This document shows positions 35,154-47,741 of a stretch of 64,000 nucleotides of DNA, in pieces. Source of the stretch: Geosiphon pyriformis. Lineage: Eukaryota > Glomeromycota > Glomeromycetes > Archaeosporales > Geosiphonaceae. Location of the stretch: positions 476,389 through 540,388 of the forward strand of contig JAAOMT010000678.1 in assembly GCA_016748015.1 (NCBI GenBank), read 5' to 3'. The first letter of the stretch is position 1. Each line of letters begins with the position of its first letter. The position numbers were made by a program, and so were the translations under genes. The notes under the pieces were generated by a model. That model ran no database searches, was not told the DNA's origin, and was given only the letters and a program-made list of their open reading frames with translations.

Positions 35154-38025
35154 TAAATAATAAATAATAATAATTTATAAGATGAACTGTCAACATCAAA
35201 GAATTAACTATGATAATTTTAAATTTTGAATTGGAAAAAAAATATGATAAATTCTTCTCATTAAAAAAATATCTTTTTTGCAATTATAATCAAAAGAAAA
35301 ATGACTTTTAAATGAATATCTTAAATAAGTAGGTTTGAATGCTAAAAGATTTATTCACTATTTTTCAAAAGTTTAATATTTTACCAATTTAATTCTCAAC
35401 CATTTTTTGAAAAAAAAGTTCAAAGGGAATATAATTTTCTTTAGCTAATTTTTTTTTTAATTTGTATATGATTAAGAAAAATAAACCTATCCCGAACTTT
35501 TCCTTTGCTTGTTTATTGTTCACGTAAAGGAATAAAATATTAAGCAAAATTTTTATCATGTTACGATATTTGGTAAACTTCATTTTAATTACTTTTGTAT
35601 AAATTAAGTTGAACATGTGCCAAATATTTATAAAAAAATTATTTGAACAAATAAATGACCTACAACTCTTCATTATTAAACAAACCTCCTTGAATTTCAT
35701 TTTTAAATGAATTCATAGTATCATAATATTAAACTCAAAACGAGGCTTTTCATTTATTCAAATATCTATTGAAATAAACGCGTGTTGAAATTGTGTTACC
35801 TTTTAAAGATTCCGATTTTTTCCGGTTTTATTTGTTTTTTAAGGGCAATTTGCTAATTATGCTCTGAAACCGATAGGTAAACAACCCTGATGAATTGATA
35901 ATATCTGAAGAAAAAATTTTTTAACTATTTTGCTTAAATAAAATTCAAGTGTTATTCGGGAAGCTTTGGGATTATTCATGTCATTCATGTGATAAGGAGA
36001 AGAGCGCATGTTACAGGCTATCAGAATTGTCAAAAGTGTCTTGTGTATATTTGAAAAAGGATCAGATCAAGTTTGTGGCTATTGTAAATAAAGTTGATAG
36101 TCTTTATCAGATTTATTAAAAAGCTCGACACAAATGTTATAATTAATTATTAAGATCAAAAAGAATTACCAATAACCTTAGATCATGATAACTCTTTGCC
36201 GATATACAAAATTTTTATTTATTCTAATTTTTCTCACACACTCACGTTTTTTTTTTTTAAAAAAAAGTCTTGAAAGATTTTGAGCAAAATAAAGGTAGAT
36301 TTTCAAGGTAAATTTGTTTCAAAAGGTGAAAATAAATGAATTTTACGAATATTAAAAAAAATTTTATCAAAATTTTCATAACGAAAAAATGCTGGCGACT
36401 CTTTTTAATATTGGCTTGCATAGGGTTCAATGAAATTTGATATCATGTAATTACTAACTTCATGAAGAAAGTCCTTGATATTAGATAAGGTTTTGTAATT
36501 AAATTAAATTCATATATATTTGTCAATCCTTGTTTATGTACATGAATCATAATATGTTTCGCGCCCAGTTTCGATGAAACGGTGAGAGAACGATCTAATT
36601 TTTTTCAAATTGTAACGATTTTAAAAAAAAATTACTTCTTTTCAGAGTCTATCAATTAGTGCTATCGCGATTTCATTCCCAATAAAAATATCCCATTTTT
36701 GAAAAATGTAAAGTGACTGGGCAACCTTTTCTCGTTATAAAAAAAAATTTTTATTATTTTGAAGATCAGTATAATGACAAACATTTCTCCCAAATCTATC
36801 GATTAGGCAAAGAATAAGTTTTAATCCCAGGAGTTGTTCGATGAGAGTTGCGTACTACTAAAACTGTTGACCAGACCACACAGATCATTTTACCCTTTCA
36901 TAAATCTGATAATTCATGTCAACCGCAAAAAGCTTCCTATTTGTTTTAGAATTAATAAATCTGATAAGTTTGTTTTAATAATGGGACAAAAATACCTGTT
37001 TTGCAAAAAAAACCCTGAGCTTAACTCGAGAAAGTATAGTGTATTTATTTATCAGATTTTTTGTGTTACTAACGGATTCTACCGGATGTTAGATAGAGAG
37101 TTACAATGCTGACCGAAGAAAATCTCACCACTCATGGATTCCCGTTCTTTCCCGATGGCCACGATCCCAAATAGAATCAAAATCTGATAACTTTTTTTGA
37201 AGATCATAACAAAAATTTTTTTACATAAAACAAATGCGAAAAATGTGAAAATATCTGTGTCCTTGGCCTTCCATTTCTCCTTGGTCCCTCATTTATTATT
37301 ATTATATTATAATTATAATTATCATGTCACCATTACAAATTTTATATGATTTAGACAAAGATTAGACGATAGATTTATGAAATATATTCTCCTTTTAGGT
37401 TCCACGTTTTTTCTTCAAAAGAAGTTTTGCAACCGCATTTCCTTAAGATTTTACAAAATACTTTTTCTTTATTTTATATTATCGCCTTGTTTATTCTATT
37501 TTGAAAAACCTTTTTGATTTTACTTTTAAACGACAAATTTTTGCTGGCTCATTGTCTTTTTTTAATCATTTTCGCGGTTTTTCATACGTATAACCCATAT
37601 TATTCGTCAAGGTAATGAACACTTAAATATTTATTAATTTCCACAAGTCTCTTTCTGAAACTGTCCCACTTTTTGATACTTTTAAGAGGGTTTAAAGAAG
37701 AAAGACGCATTTCAATTTCAAATGCATTTCTAAATATAAACTCCGTCTTTGCTCAATTATAAACTCTTTTCAATTTTCTTTGAGAAATTATTGTATATTA
37801 ACACGAGTATTTTAACAAACTTTTATTAGAGCAATTTTTAATGGGTAAAAGCAAGCCGATTGAAGAGACAGGGTTAATTTTTCACCGTAACCTAATGTGA
37901 ACTTAAAACTCATTGCAAGGGTAAGTAAAATGTTCAACATGTTTGTTTCCTTAAGAATTTCAAGACTTCAATTTGTAATTTCTTAACTTTTCAGAGAAAT
38001 ATTTAGATTCATATAATGTACACTA
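34210..38025. other. Gene-poor stretch
   Basis: No supportable gene. An open frame at 36834-37112 starts at TTG and does not look coding. Contains (TAA)n at 35097-35172. Confidence 0.45.
35097..35172. repeat. (TAA)n / (TAAA)n microsatellite
   Basis: Pure TAA triplets then three TAAATAA units; gives a spurious poly-Tyr frame on the minus strand. Confidence 0.92.
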
Positions 38026-38346
38026 TTATGCCATTACCCTCTCAGTATTCTCTGCTATGATCAACACATTTGGTTTGTTTGACCGAAACAATTGATGAAT
38101 TTGAAGAAAAAACTGGACCCTATGACAATATTCACATCTGGGAAATTTCACTGTGCCGATCTTGTTTAATGGTGGAAGAAAACATTCTAAATTATTTAGT
38201 TCGTTACCATCTTTCCTTATCTGAGGTGATGGTGATGGATTTAATTTTTTTACTCTATATTTATATTCATCTTGGTGGTGGTAAAAAACACGTACAATCT
38301 TTCTTTGCAAGAATAGAAGGTACATAAACAACTCTAACGATGGCAT
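38026..38346 (-). CDS. Hypothetical protein, 106 aa
   Basis: Complete frame with ATG at 38346 and TAA at 38026. It opens hydrophobic (LELFMYLLFLQ), has a basic middle (YKYRVKKLNPSPSPQIRKDG), and a Cys pair FPRCEYCHRVQFFL near residues 69-82. I recognise no domain. The opposite strand is also open over 38070-38327 but only from a TTG, and it reads acidic and protein-like too, so the coding strand is uncertain. GC is above local background. Might be a small orphan gene or a relic. Confidence 0.3.
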   Translation of the reverse strand: MPSLELFMYLLFLQRKIVRVFYHHQDEYKYRVKKLNPSPSPQIRKDGNELNNLECFLPPLNKIGTVKFPRCEYCHRVQFFLQIHQLFRSNKPNVLIIAENTERVMA

Positions 38347-38466
38347 TAAAGTGACGACAAAAGCCGTAGATGGTTTAATTTTATTTGATTACAATGTTGA
38401 TACGAGGCAAAAAATTACACAAAAAAGCAGAAGGACTATAATTAAATATCTATGAATTATCTTATC

Positions 38467-38592
<126 letters not shown>

Positions 38593-39318
38593 TATATATA
38601 TGTATGCAAATATTAACTATTTTAAAACATCATCTCTTTTATTCCTCCATATGCAATTAAAATCACAAAAACATAAAATAGTTAAGAAAAGCCAAAAATA
38701 TTTTCATAATTTAAATTATTATTATTTTTTCTCAATAATAAATTATTAAATTAAAGTTTTAAATCTTATCTTGCGACTAAATGTGTCAAAAATGAATGAA
38801 ATTCCATTCAAACCAAATATAAATCTTTTTATGTAAAGTTTTTTCTACATGATAAATAAAAAACGAAATTTTTTTTTTGTAAAAATGTATTCAATTGGTT
38901 TTTTCAATTTCTAAATTGAAATTGTTTACAGCTTTGAAACTTATCTATTCATCATTCTTTAAAATGTTTTAAAAGATTTATGGTAAAACTTGAAAGCGTT
39001 TACGAAAAATATTTTACTGGTTCATATTTTCCATCCATTTGATAGGTGAGATGCATGATGCTTATCACATTGTAAACATTTAACGAAATATTTAGCAATT
39101 GAACTTCTTTAAACCTTTGAATAGTTCTTTGCAATAATTATCTTAATCATTGGGTATCTTCTTTCTCTAATAATCTATTTTGCTTTGTTCTCATTAGAAC
39201 AATCGATAATTCAATCAAATAGCTCCGAAAAAAACTTATAAATATTCCACTGAATGTTTTCACATTTAAAATTTGGGAACATTTCCTACAGCTGTAAAGA
39301 AAGCTAAATTTTTAAGAT
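38593..39318. other. Promoter-side intergenic of HMG gene at 39319
   Basis: No gene; AT-rich upstream region. Confidence 0.45.
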
Positions 39319-39352
39319 ATGACAAAAAAATTGAAACATAATAAAACGTTCG

Positions 39353-39388
<36 letters not shown>

Positions 39389-39867
39389 TCTCAAAGAATT
39401 CACTTAACAAGACCAGTGGAAAAAAGTCAATTGCGAGATCTAACATTACAAGCGAAATAGTAGAAGATCTTGAAAACTTATGTCGTTCATCGTTAAGTTT
39501 ATCCCCTCCTCCATACACTTTCGAAGATCTATATAATCCCAATGATGAGAAAATTTTTAAGAATAAAAATGGGAATATATGTCAAGTTGATAATTCTTAT
39601 ATCATTTTCACCAAAGTTTTTAGACGTCAGTTAGAAGAATCAAACATCTCTTCCGACAGTAAAGAAACTTTGCGTTGTGGGCAAACCCTTAATAAAGTTA
39701 TTGGGAAGATTTGGCGTTCATTGAGTGACGAAGAGAAAGATGCCTATAAAAACTTATTTTCTAAAGCAAAAGCATTATTTGAGGAACTTTATCCTAAACA
39801 TAAGCAAAAAAGAAACCGTCAAAAAGCATTTAATTTAGCAAAAAATATCTCAGATAAAAATAATTAA
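39319..39867 (+). CDS. MATA-HMG-like protein with poly-Asn tract (subgroup C)
   Basis: Intronless 182 aa, ATG at 39319, TAA at 39867. An (AAT)n microsatellite gives eleven Asn at residues 13-23. A divergent HMG box covers about 90-160: VDNSYIIFTKVFRRQLEES, then LNKVIGKIWRSLSDEEKD and YKNLFSKAKALFEELYP. Before it is the subgroup signature YTFEDLYNPNDEKIFKNKNG, matching YRLDQFLDTKDPNVFKKPNG in the next gene. The usual Pro-Pro-Asn at the box start is replaced by Val-Asp-Asn, which is unusual, and the helix-1/helix-2 linker is longer than in subgroups A and B. The tail is basic (KHKQKRNRQK). Likely nuclear; whether it binds DNA as the family does is uncertain. Confidence 0.82.
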
Positions 39868-39900
39868 GCAGCTTATAATTATAAAAAAAAATACTTTTAT

Positions 39901-39922
39901 TATATATATATATATATATATA
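39901..39922. repeat. (TA)n microsatellite
   Basis: About eleven TA units just past the stop of the HMG gene. Confidence 0.9.
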
Positions 39923-40750
39923 TCATAAAATTTTTAAAATCATGATTTATTTCCTAGTCAATTTATTTATTAAGATAAAATAATAAAATAGTTAAAAGAT
40001 CTATCTAATTTATTATAACTATTATAAATATTATCAATTTTTCAAAATTAATAAATGAAATTTATTAAATTTTAACCTCATCTGAACGCTAATATATTTT
40101 ATATTATATTTTGGAATACTTTCTGCCAATATAAAATTGAAAAAGTATACAATATGATCAAGATTTTTTACATTAAAATTTTGTAATGATCATTAATTCA
40201 TTCATTCATTCATTTATTCATACTAAATGAATATAATTCTCAATGTTTACTTTAATAATTTTTTAATTAATTCAATATTATTATGGAATCTTAGTATAGA
40301 TATCCCCCTCCCCCCCCCCTCACCATATTACATTACCAAATGTATATATTCTCTTTATAATTCTTTTGCTAGTAAAGCTTTCATAAAGTTTTTACAAATT
40401 TTTATGATTAAAACCTTTGTAATCAGATTTAATGACGAAAGTTGTTGGTCTCATAAAAAGGGAAAATAAGTGCGACTTTGGTTGTAAGGACATTATTTCT
40501 TTTGTTTCCTTCATGGAATTCTTTAAATAATAAATACCCAAATCCCTTTGTTAACAAATTTTTTGTACTACATGTGATTAAGTTAAAACTCCGTCAAATT
40601 TGCTCATTGGATTTGATGTAGATCACTCAAATCACTATAAAATCACTAAGCTAGTTATTAACGAAAAAGTAAAATCAGTAAATCAATCAAGTTTAACTAT
40701 CAGAGTTTATACCTTTCAAAGCTTTGTTTTTAAAAAAAAAATTTTAAAAA
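39923..40750. other. Intergenic between two subgroup C HMG genes
   Basis: No gene; the frame at 40227-40469 is spurious. A C-run (40306-40319) is present. A TATA-like ctataaaatc lies at 40635-40644, about 110 bases before the next ATG, and could be its core promoter. Confidence 0.45.
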
Positions 40751-41668
40751 ATGGCTTCAAAACCTAGAGCTCATAATAAATTTCGTAATTCTCTTCGTAA
40801 AATGAATTTAAAGAATCAAAATTCTAAATGTATGAGTCATAAATCAAAATTTATTTCCAAAGTTAAAACTGAGAAACTTCGTGGGATTCTTAATTTGTTT
40901 CCAGTACCATATCGTCTGGATCAATTTCTTGACACAAAAGATCCAAACGTTTTTAAAAAACCAAACGGAGAGATTAAGCGACCACCTAATAGTTTTCTAG
41001 TTTTTCGTCAAGTTGCTATGAAGAGAATGAAAGAAGTTTTTTCACCTGAAGATCACAGTTTTTTTGAGAACACGGATCAGCCAGAATATTCAAAGATGTT
41101 TGGAGAAATTTGGAAATCATCCAACGAGACAGAACAATCATCATATAAAGATCTGTGTGAGCAAGTTAATAGAACTCATAAAAAATTACATCCTCACTGG
41201 AAATATTGTCCAAAGAGAGGCAAAGCTACATTTAAATTTGTACCCTATGAAAAATTTGAGTCCAGTCAAAATGAAATTGACATCTACAACATAGAATGTG
41301 ATGATTGCCCCGAAATTTGTGACAACGATTTATTATTTAACGATGAAATTCAAATAACATTAACTGAGCCAATGAGCCAAAATATCGAACCTGAATACCA
41401 AGGAACACTTGATACTTTCATGAACAATGAAATTGATGTTTTCATGAACAATGAATTTGAAATTGAACACATGAGATTCCTTCAAGCTCCAGAATATATA
41501 TCTCAAATGGGAAGTCCATCATCCGAATCAGATTTTGAATCTGATAATCAAAGCTATTTTGAAATGGATCCTTATCTTATTTCACTAGATGTTGATTGTA
41601 CATTCTCTTTTGAAAATATTAGTTATGATACAATATTAAATAATGTTTATCCAGATATGAAGTGTTAG
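40751..41668 (+). CDS. MATA-HMG-type HMG-box protein, long acidic tail (subgroup C)
   Basis: Intronless 305 aa; ATG at 40751 in a good context (aaaatggc), TAG at 41668. The basic N-terminus (residues 1-45) is followed by LNLFPVPYRLDQFLD and KKPNGEIKRPPNSFLVFRQ, which opens the HMG box at about 76. The box continues with MFGEIWKSSNETEQSSYKDL and CEQVNRTHKKLHPHWKYCPK. A roughly ten-residue insertion (FSPEDHSFFENTD) sits between helix 1 and 2, shared in length with the gene at 39319. The C-terminal 130 residues are strongly acidic and contain a short direct repeat (TFMNNEIDV/VFMNNEFEI, about 41417-41465), consistent with an activation tail but unproven. Likely a nuclear regulator. Confidence 0.9.
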   Translation: MASKPRAHNKFRNSLRKMNLKNQNSKCMSHKSKFISKVKTEKLRGILNLFPVPYRLDQFLDTKDPNVFKKPNGEIKRPPNSFLVFRQVAMKRMKEVFSPEDHSFFENTDQPEYSKMFGEIWKSSNETEQSSYKDLCEQVNRTHKKLHPHWKYCPKRGKATFKFVPYEKFESSQNEIDIYNIECDDCPEICDNDLLFNDEIQITLTEPMSQNIEPEYQGTLDTFMNNEIDVFMNNEFEIEHMRFLQAPEYISQMGSPSSESDFESDNQSYFEMDPYLISLDVDCTFSFENISYDTILNNVYPDMKC

Positions 41669-41995
41669 ATTCTAAATTATTTTACAAAATCAAAGATTTT
41701 AACATCTCCGACTCTTTTCTACACGAATTTGAACATTTTTGAAATATCAATATAATAAATTTAACATGCAAGAAAACATTTATAAAAAAACAATATATAG
41801 TTTATGAGAAAAAATATAAGTTTCCCAAAGACTTGAAATAAATCTTTTTTCAAATTAAATTTTTTACATTCATTAATTTTTTATTATCCATTATCATTTT
41901 TTTCTTGTGAATTCATTAAAATATTGTTATTTGACAATGACCATTTTATAATATAGAAGATAATTTTATTTAACATTTTTGTTGAATAATAAAAA

Positions 41996-42051
<56 letters not shown>

Positions 42052-44861
42052 TAAAGTAAAACTATGAAACGAATTTTATGCTCTTGAATACTGAAAAAAC
42101 AATTCATTAAATTTAATAATTAAAATTTAGTTTTCATTCTTTGATCAAATTAATTAGTAGCTTTCAATGAAAAATTTGGAATTCTCATCTTTGTCTCTCA
42201 TCAAAACTACAAATTTGTTTGGATATATGCTAAAGGTAACATATTAAGAAATTTTTGAATGAATGTTTTAACCCCTGCTTCGGATCTTGATTTCTTGTGT
42301 AACACATCCTCTAATTTTGGAGTTTACCTAAAACCTCTAATACACAATAGAATTTCTCGATTCTACACAGAAAAAGAAAATCCGGTATGCATATTTTCTA
42401 TAATAGGATATTGATGAATATGTTTTTTTACTTAATATAAGATTGACATGATACACAAACAGGAATGTAATGTAAGTCAAATTGGAAAAAGAAAAAGAAA
42501 GTGAAAAAAAGCTCAGTTTGGTCCTTATTTTGGAACAACGTTCCGTGTTTACGTTTTAAAAGTATGATTTTGCAAAAAGAATTTTTTTCAATTCGAAAAA
42601 AAATTGAAAATCTAAAAGGATAAAAAATTTTTGTTATCGAACCTGAAAAGCCAATTGTCTTATCTACGACAAAACTTTCTTTGAAATGTCACCTGTTTCT
42701 AGATTTATCATTGACCAAAGCATTAGCATAATTGACTTACGTGCTAGAGCTTGTAAACCACCTTGACATTTAAAATTTATGTTGACTTAAAAGTCATTAT
42801 TTAAACTTTATTTTATTGTTTAACCATCTGAAATTGAGAATTTATTATAATAGATTTTGCTATATTGAACGTTTTACCTTGACCAAAAATAAATATTTTG
42901 AATGAGATACTCTCTTTGACGTTTTTTTTTTAAAAAAATTAAAAACTTTGAGCAACCCATTAAAAACGTTCATTATGAATTTTCTATGTCATGTAATTTT
43001 TATGCTTTTGATAGCATGCTATGTAATAACCTTGAATCAGGATTTAAACATGAGATTCAAACTTTTTAAACAAGTAGCATTTACAATTTGGACATTCACT
43101 TTCTTACTAAGCTTTCTATGAGGCATGCTGCTACAAAACAAGACAAATGAACATCAAGCAATTGTGGCTTTGGTTTATTGAAAAGGCATTATCTTTATCT
43201 TTTCGCTGGCTTCCTCCCTCAGCACTCAGAATACCATGGTATGGTTAATATAAACCAATAAAAATGTCAAATAGGCAAAATTTAAATTGACTTTTGATAT
43301 TTATTTTTAGGTCTTACAAACTGTGCTCTCATTGCAGATAAAGAGATCCGATATATAGCAAGTGATACAAAATGAGTCTAAGCAAACTTTTCTGTTGATC
43401 GGGATAGATCATTACACATGAGGTTGATCTTTACAAAAAAAAAATGACATAATGAAACTTTTGATTTAATAATGAAAATTTTTATGTTTTTATTACATTA
43501 AAACCACTTTTAAAGCATTTTTCAATATGAATTAGATAGAATTACTTATTTTATTTCTTAATAAATCAACTATATATTTATTAAGAAAAACAAAATCTGT
43601 CAAAATATTTTTTAAATCAAATTTTAAAACAAAAAACAAAGACAAAATTAATATTATCAAGTTCATACTAATTATGAAAATGCCAACTTTAAACTATTTG
43701 AAAATAGAAACACTGGCCAAAACTCATATATATATTATAAGTTAAAAACTTGATTAATATTATAAAAAGTTTGTGTAAAAACATTTTATAATTAAAACTT
43801 AACTAAAAAAAAATAGTTAACATGTTATAGAATTCAGAATCCAAAATAACTTAAAGTTATTAAAATAGAAAAGATATTTGCAAGTATTAAAAACTTGCTA
43901 TTTATACTAAACAAAATTTTGTAAATAACAAAAACTACAAATATTATTACAATTTTTTTAAATACAAGCCTAACAAATAAAGCTGTAAAAAAATTCTATA
44001 GAAAGAATAAAACTTGAACAGTTTTGTTGTTTTTTTAATTATCTTGCTTAACTGTTTAACTTTTTATTCGGTTCAAAATAGATAAATCTACTTTTAATAA
44101 TCACAAAGTATCTTTTTTTATGCTAAAACATTATTTTTCTAGAACAAATTCAAGTACTATTGTGATATAAATATCCGAAAAAAAACAACAATGAGCAATC
44201 TTCAATGTATTAAATAAAAATCTTTTGTTGTTTTAATCTGTAAATTTGAATTTTACGTTTATGTTAAATGCTAACTCCGTTACTTTCTGTTTTACTATGA
44301 TAACGTAATAGCAGCAATGTGTACGGACTTTAAGTTGATTGATATTATTGACATTGTCAATTTTTCCTGCAGAATGATGTGAACGCTATTTATTCATACT
44401 TCCATGGATATTGTCAATCCCTTAAAATAAATATGAAACCTTTGTTTGTACTACAAATATGATTATTTAGTCTATAAAAAAATTTAAAATTTGTGTGTGA
44501 ATTCTCTCTCATGAAACAAAAAAAAAGTGAATTAGAAAACTGTATGTTTGAATGAAAAAAACTTAGACTTTCAGTCATTAAAAATTTTCCATTGAAAACA
44601 GGAAGAGGTTTATCGTTTTCAGAAAAATTAAATAAGAGCTTTGTAAATTTCACTTTTAATAGATTGAACATCCGAAAATTGCTAAATTAATTCACAAATT
44701 ACAAGCCAGATCTCATTTTTCAGATCATAATCTTTTGTTAAAAATAAAGATGTCAATGTCAAAAATTAGCATACAAGAGAAAAGAGATAAAAGCAACTGA
44801 ATTTTATATTTTAAATACAAATATTAATTTTTATTGGTGAATAAAGTTTTATTGTATCACA
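41669..44861. other. Gene-poor stretch
   Basis: No supportable gene. It holds (ATT)n at 41998-42050. 43.44-44.07 kb is very AT-rich. Confidence 0.45.
41998..42050. repeat. (ATT)n microsatellite
   Basis: About seventeen perfect ATT units. Confidence 0.92.
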
Positions 44862-45397
44862 ATGATTTCTATTAAAGCCGTCTTCTGCCAAAGCAATATT
44901 CGACCAAAATTACAAGAATAGCTTCTCATCCCAGAAATCAAAAGAAAACTGTCAGTTTAATTCATCACACTCTTGGCGAGAATACAATTTCAAAACGCAA
45001 AAAAAATGACTTTATCGAAGAAATAGAAAAAATTCGAAATCTTCTTCCTTTATTCCCAAACCAATTTGATTTATGTAAATTTTATGATATAAACGACGAA
45101 TCAATCTTTTTAAATGATAAAAACCAAGTCAAAAAGTCACCCAATAAATTTTTAATTTTTCAAAAAGTATTTCTTGCGCTCATAGAACAAATTGAAATGT
45201 CTCTAGAGGATTGAGAATTTTTTAAAAAGAATAACTCGAATTTTAGCAAGATTTCTTTAGTCATTTGGAATTTAATTAATTGGGAGGAACAAGCACCTTA
45301 TCTCAAATTACATAATTAATTAAAAGCCTTACATGAAAATTACATCCTGGGTGGAAATCTACTTCAAAATCGTAAAAAAGCTGATTTTAAAGTTTAA
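44862..45397 (+). pseudogene. HMG-box pseudogene (subgroup C)
   Basis: A relic of the gene type at 40751. Reading the plus strand gives KNDFIEEIEKIRNLLPLFP, NQFDLCKFYDINDESIFLND, KKSPNKFLIFQKVFLALIEQ (box start), then a TGA at 45214, FFKKNNSNFSKISLVIWNL, a TAA near 45317, and in a shifted frame KLHPGWKSTSKS. These line up one by one with LNLFPVPYRLDQF, DPNVFKKPNGE, KRPPNSFLVFRQ, SFFENTDQPEYSKMFGEIW and KKLHPHWKYCPK of the intact neighbour. At least two stops and two frameshifts (including near the putative ATG at 44862) disable it. The order and orientation suggest a tandem duplicate that died. Confidence 0.75.
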
Positions 45398-46098
45398 GAG
45401 ATAGATTTGAAAATCTCTGCAAGATCTCAATAAATCCATTCACAAAAGAAAGTTTTCCGTTCACAGAATGATGTCTCTCTAAGAAACTCGTTACTTCCAC
45501 TTTCACTTCCTCTTTCTTGCTCAAGTATTCTTTTTTCGAATAATATAAAGTGATTCAAGCCTCTTTAAGAATTATACTCCTTTATAAGCAATCAATAATT
45601 TTAAGAAAACTTTAAATCCTTCAATTAAAATCAAATCTTATAACTTATCACCTTTATGTTATAATCATTATAAATATTTTTGGAAATTCTCGTTTTTAAA
45701 AAAAAAACATCTTAATAGCAATTTTGTTACATAAATGAAAAATCAATTTAAAATTAATAAAACATCATTTTTGTAGGTGATTGTGAAAAAATTTATTTGA
45801 GAACCTTTTTTTTAAACCAAAATTTTTACAAAGAATTTAAGATTAACTTTATACTTAAAGTTTTCTCCCACCAAAAAAAGAATACAAAACTTGGATATTT
45901 AACATTAACTTATTTATAAAGAAAATAGCATAAAAATTATAATTTCCATAATAATATTTTAGTTTTGGATGTATTTTTATGACTTTTTGTTAAAATAAAT
46001 ATGTAAAATATTAATCAAAATATTTTTGAAAATCAAGGATCATCCGATAGAGGTATTGATGCCGTCATCAATTATCTTATCCAACGACTGTTCCTAGC
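45398..46098. other. Intergenic
   Basis: No gene seen. Confidence 0.5.
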
Positions 46099-46345
46099 TT
46101 GAATATATCTTCTGACAAACTCTTTTTTTATGTCTTGGAAGATTTTACCTGCATCACCAACAGTACTCATTTCATTGTTACAGAAGTGGATATCGTGAGA
46201 TTCTATTTTCTTCTTAAAAGAGAAGGCTCAAAATTTCCAATATCTCGCATACCTGGATCTATCTAAAGATTTGGAGCTTAAATGGTTCAGTGATAATAAG
46301 TCCCTTTTGATGGAAGATACATCAAGCACTTCAATTGATCTATAA
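46099..46345 (+). pseudogene. Unidentified coding relic
   Basis: From 46099 a frame reads LNISSDKLFFYVLEDFTCIT then FIVTEVDIVRFYFLLKRE; a shift of one base near 46218 continues EKAQNFQYLAYLDLSKDLEL and KWFSDNKSLLMEDTSSTSID, ending TAA at 46343. The change of frame in the middle of protein-like sequence suggests a frameshifted gene fragment or an unseen intron. No family recognised. Confidence 0.32.
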
Positions 46346-46551
46346 TAATCATGAAAATTTATCGACACAATCATCTGTCATCATTCCAACAAAGGGCTTC
46401 ATGGACGAAGTTATCCTATTTGGGACTTTATGAGTTCCATACTGGAGTCTGTGAATATAAGTAAATAATAAAGAAAAATAAAACTGAAATGGGTTTTTGA
46501 TATGATAGGCCGAGTTTTTTAGTGGATCAAAAAATTTCATAATAATATCTG

Positions 46552-47160
46552 CCTCTCACATATAACTGCTCTGAGGAGCAGTTTGCAGTACCTGAAAATT
46601 CCACTTGCGGCTTGGTTTGTCCACAAAGTAAGATTGGGACCATTACGAAAGCTTGTCCTGTAGGTTACACTGCATATCAAAACTTGATGAGCTGAGAGTC
46701 GTGAAGAGATAACTCGGTTTTGTTATTCTTAAATATCATCATCGACAGCTGGCCATCAAATACCTATCGAGTCCCTGTTTTTGGGTGTTTTTCGAACAAG
46801 ATGTGGTTTAAAGACGACTATTAATTGTGAAAAGGATCAGCCCATATTTATACAAGTGATTTCCCGGAGTCAAATATAATATTAGAAGGTCACACTACCC
46901 AAAAAAATTTGACGTGGTGAATTTTTCCTAAATTTCTCAATACAACACACTGGATACCTTTTGAAGATATTCCATCAGCCTCACATTCCTATCGGTATCC
47001 AAGCTCATTGGGTCCCTGCTATCTAATTTGGATCCTTCGAATCGTCCTCAGAAGGACTCCTGCTTGACGTTCCGAAAGATTGACTGATGTATTTGAACCG
47101 CCGCACACCGGAGAGTCATACCATTTGCATCAGAATCATTTCCGAACTCCTGGCAAGCTT
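46552..47160 (+). pseudogene. Possible relic of a Cys-rich receptor-like gene
   Basis: GC is raised to near 40 percent over this stretch. One frame reads PLTYNCSEEQFAVPENSTC, GLVCPQSKIGTITKACPVGY and then a stop at about 46690; further on IIDSWPSNTYRVPVFGCF (about 46738-46792), TINCEKDQPIFIQ (another frame, near 46820-46858) and SLGPCYLI (about 47005-47030). The spacing of cysteines followed by an aromatic/hydrophobic block vaguely recalls fungal Frizzled-like or other seven-helix receptors, but hydrophobic helices are not intact. Stops and frame changes mean it is not a working gene as read. The identity is a guess. Confidence 0.25.
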
Positions 47161-47741
47161 GGTATTTATAAATTCAGGTTTTCTTGAACTCACTTACATC
47201 TAATTATGTTCACAAAAGTGAACTGTCTTATCTTAACTGTGCAGAATACCAAACAATAAAGCTGCAAATAAATATATTCAAATATACCTGAACATAAAAT
47301 GAATGGTGCACGATCACTTCCGATTCATGGGTCCCATATGACCTTGTTAGCCACAATCATCCTGAGTTTAATTAGTTATGAACACTATTAAACTGGTCAA
47401 GAATGATAGGATCAAAAATCATTTCAGATCTATGAATACCTTCAAAATCGTATCGTTTGCTAATTAAGGTACTCAACATGCTGATATAAAGGTGACAATA
47501 AAGATGAGGAAGTATAGCATCGACCTTGTCAATGTCCAACTAGTAATCTTGGGAATTTAGTTAGAGAAAACAAAGTGAATTGGGTAATCTAAAAATTATT
47601 TATATGAGAATAAGCATCATGTAGTTAATTAATCATTTGATCATGCCGAAACTTGATGCATATGGGGCTATATGACGTCATAACCTCATTACTTTATGCA
47701 GTTCTATTGCGATATGCTCCGTTTATTTTTCTTCCACTAGG
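47161..47741. other. Upstream region of the charged-protein gene
   Basis: No gene seen; moderate GC, probably includes promoter for the gene at 47742. Confidence 0.45.

Noticed and set aside
35071-35283. Second poly-tyrosine frame on the minus strand
   Set aside because: Again a (TAA)n tract read through; not a gene.
36834-37112. 92-codon plus-strand frame
   Set aside because: TTG start and no convincing domain or composition; no homologue recognised.
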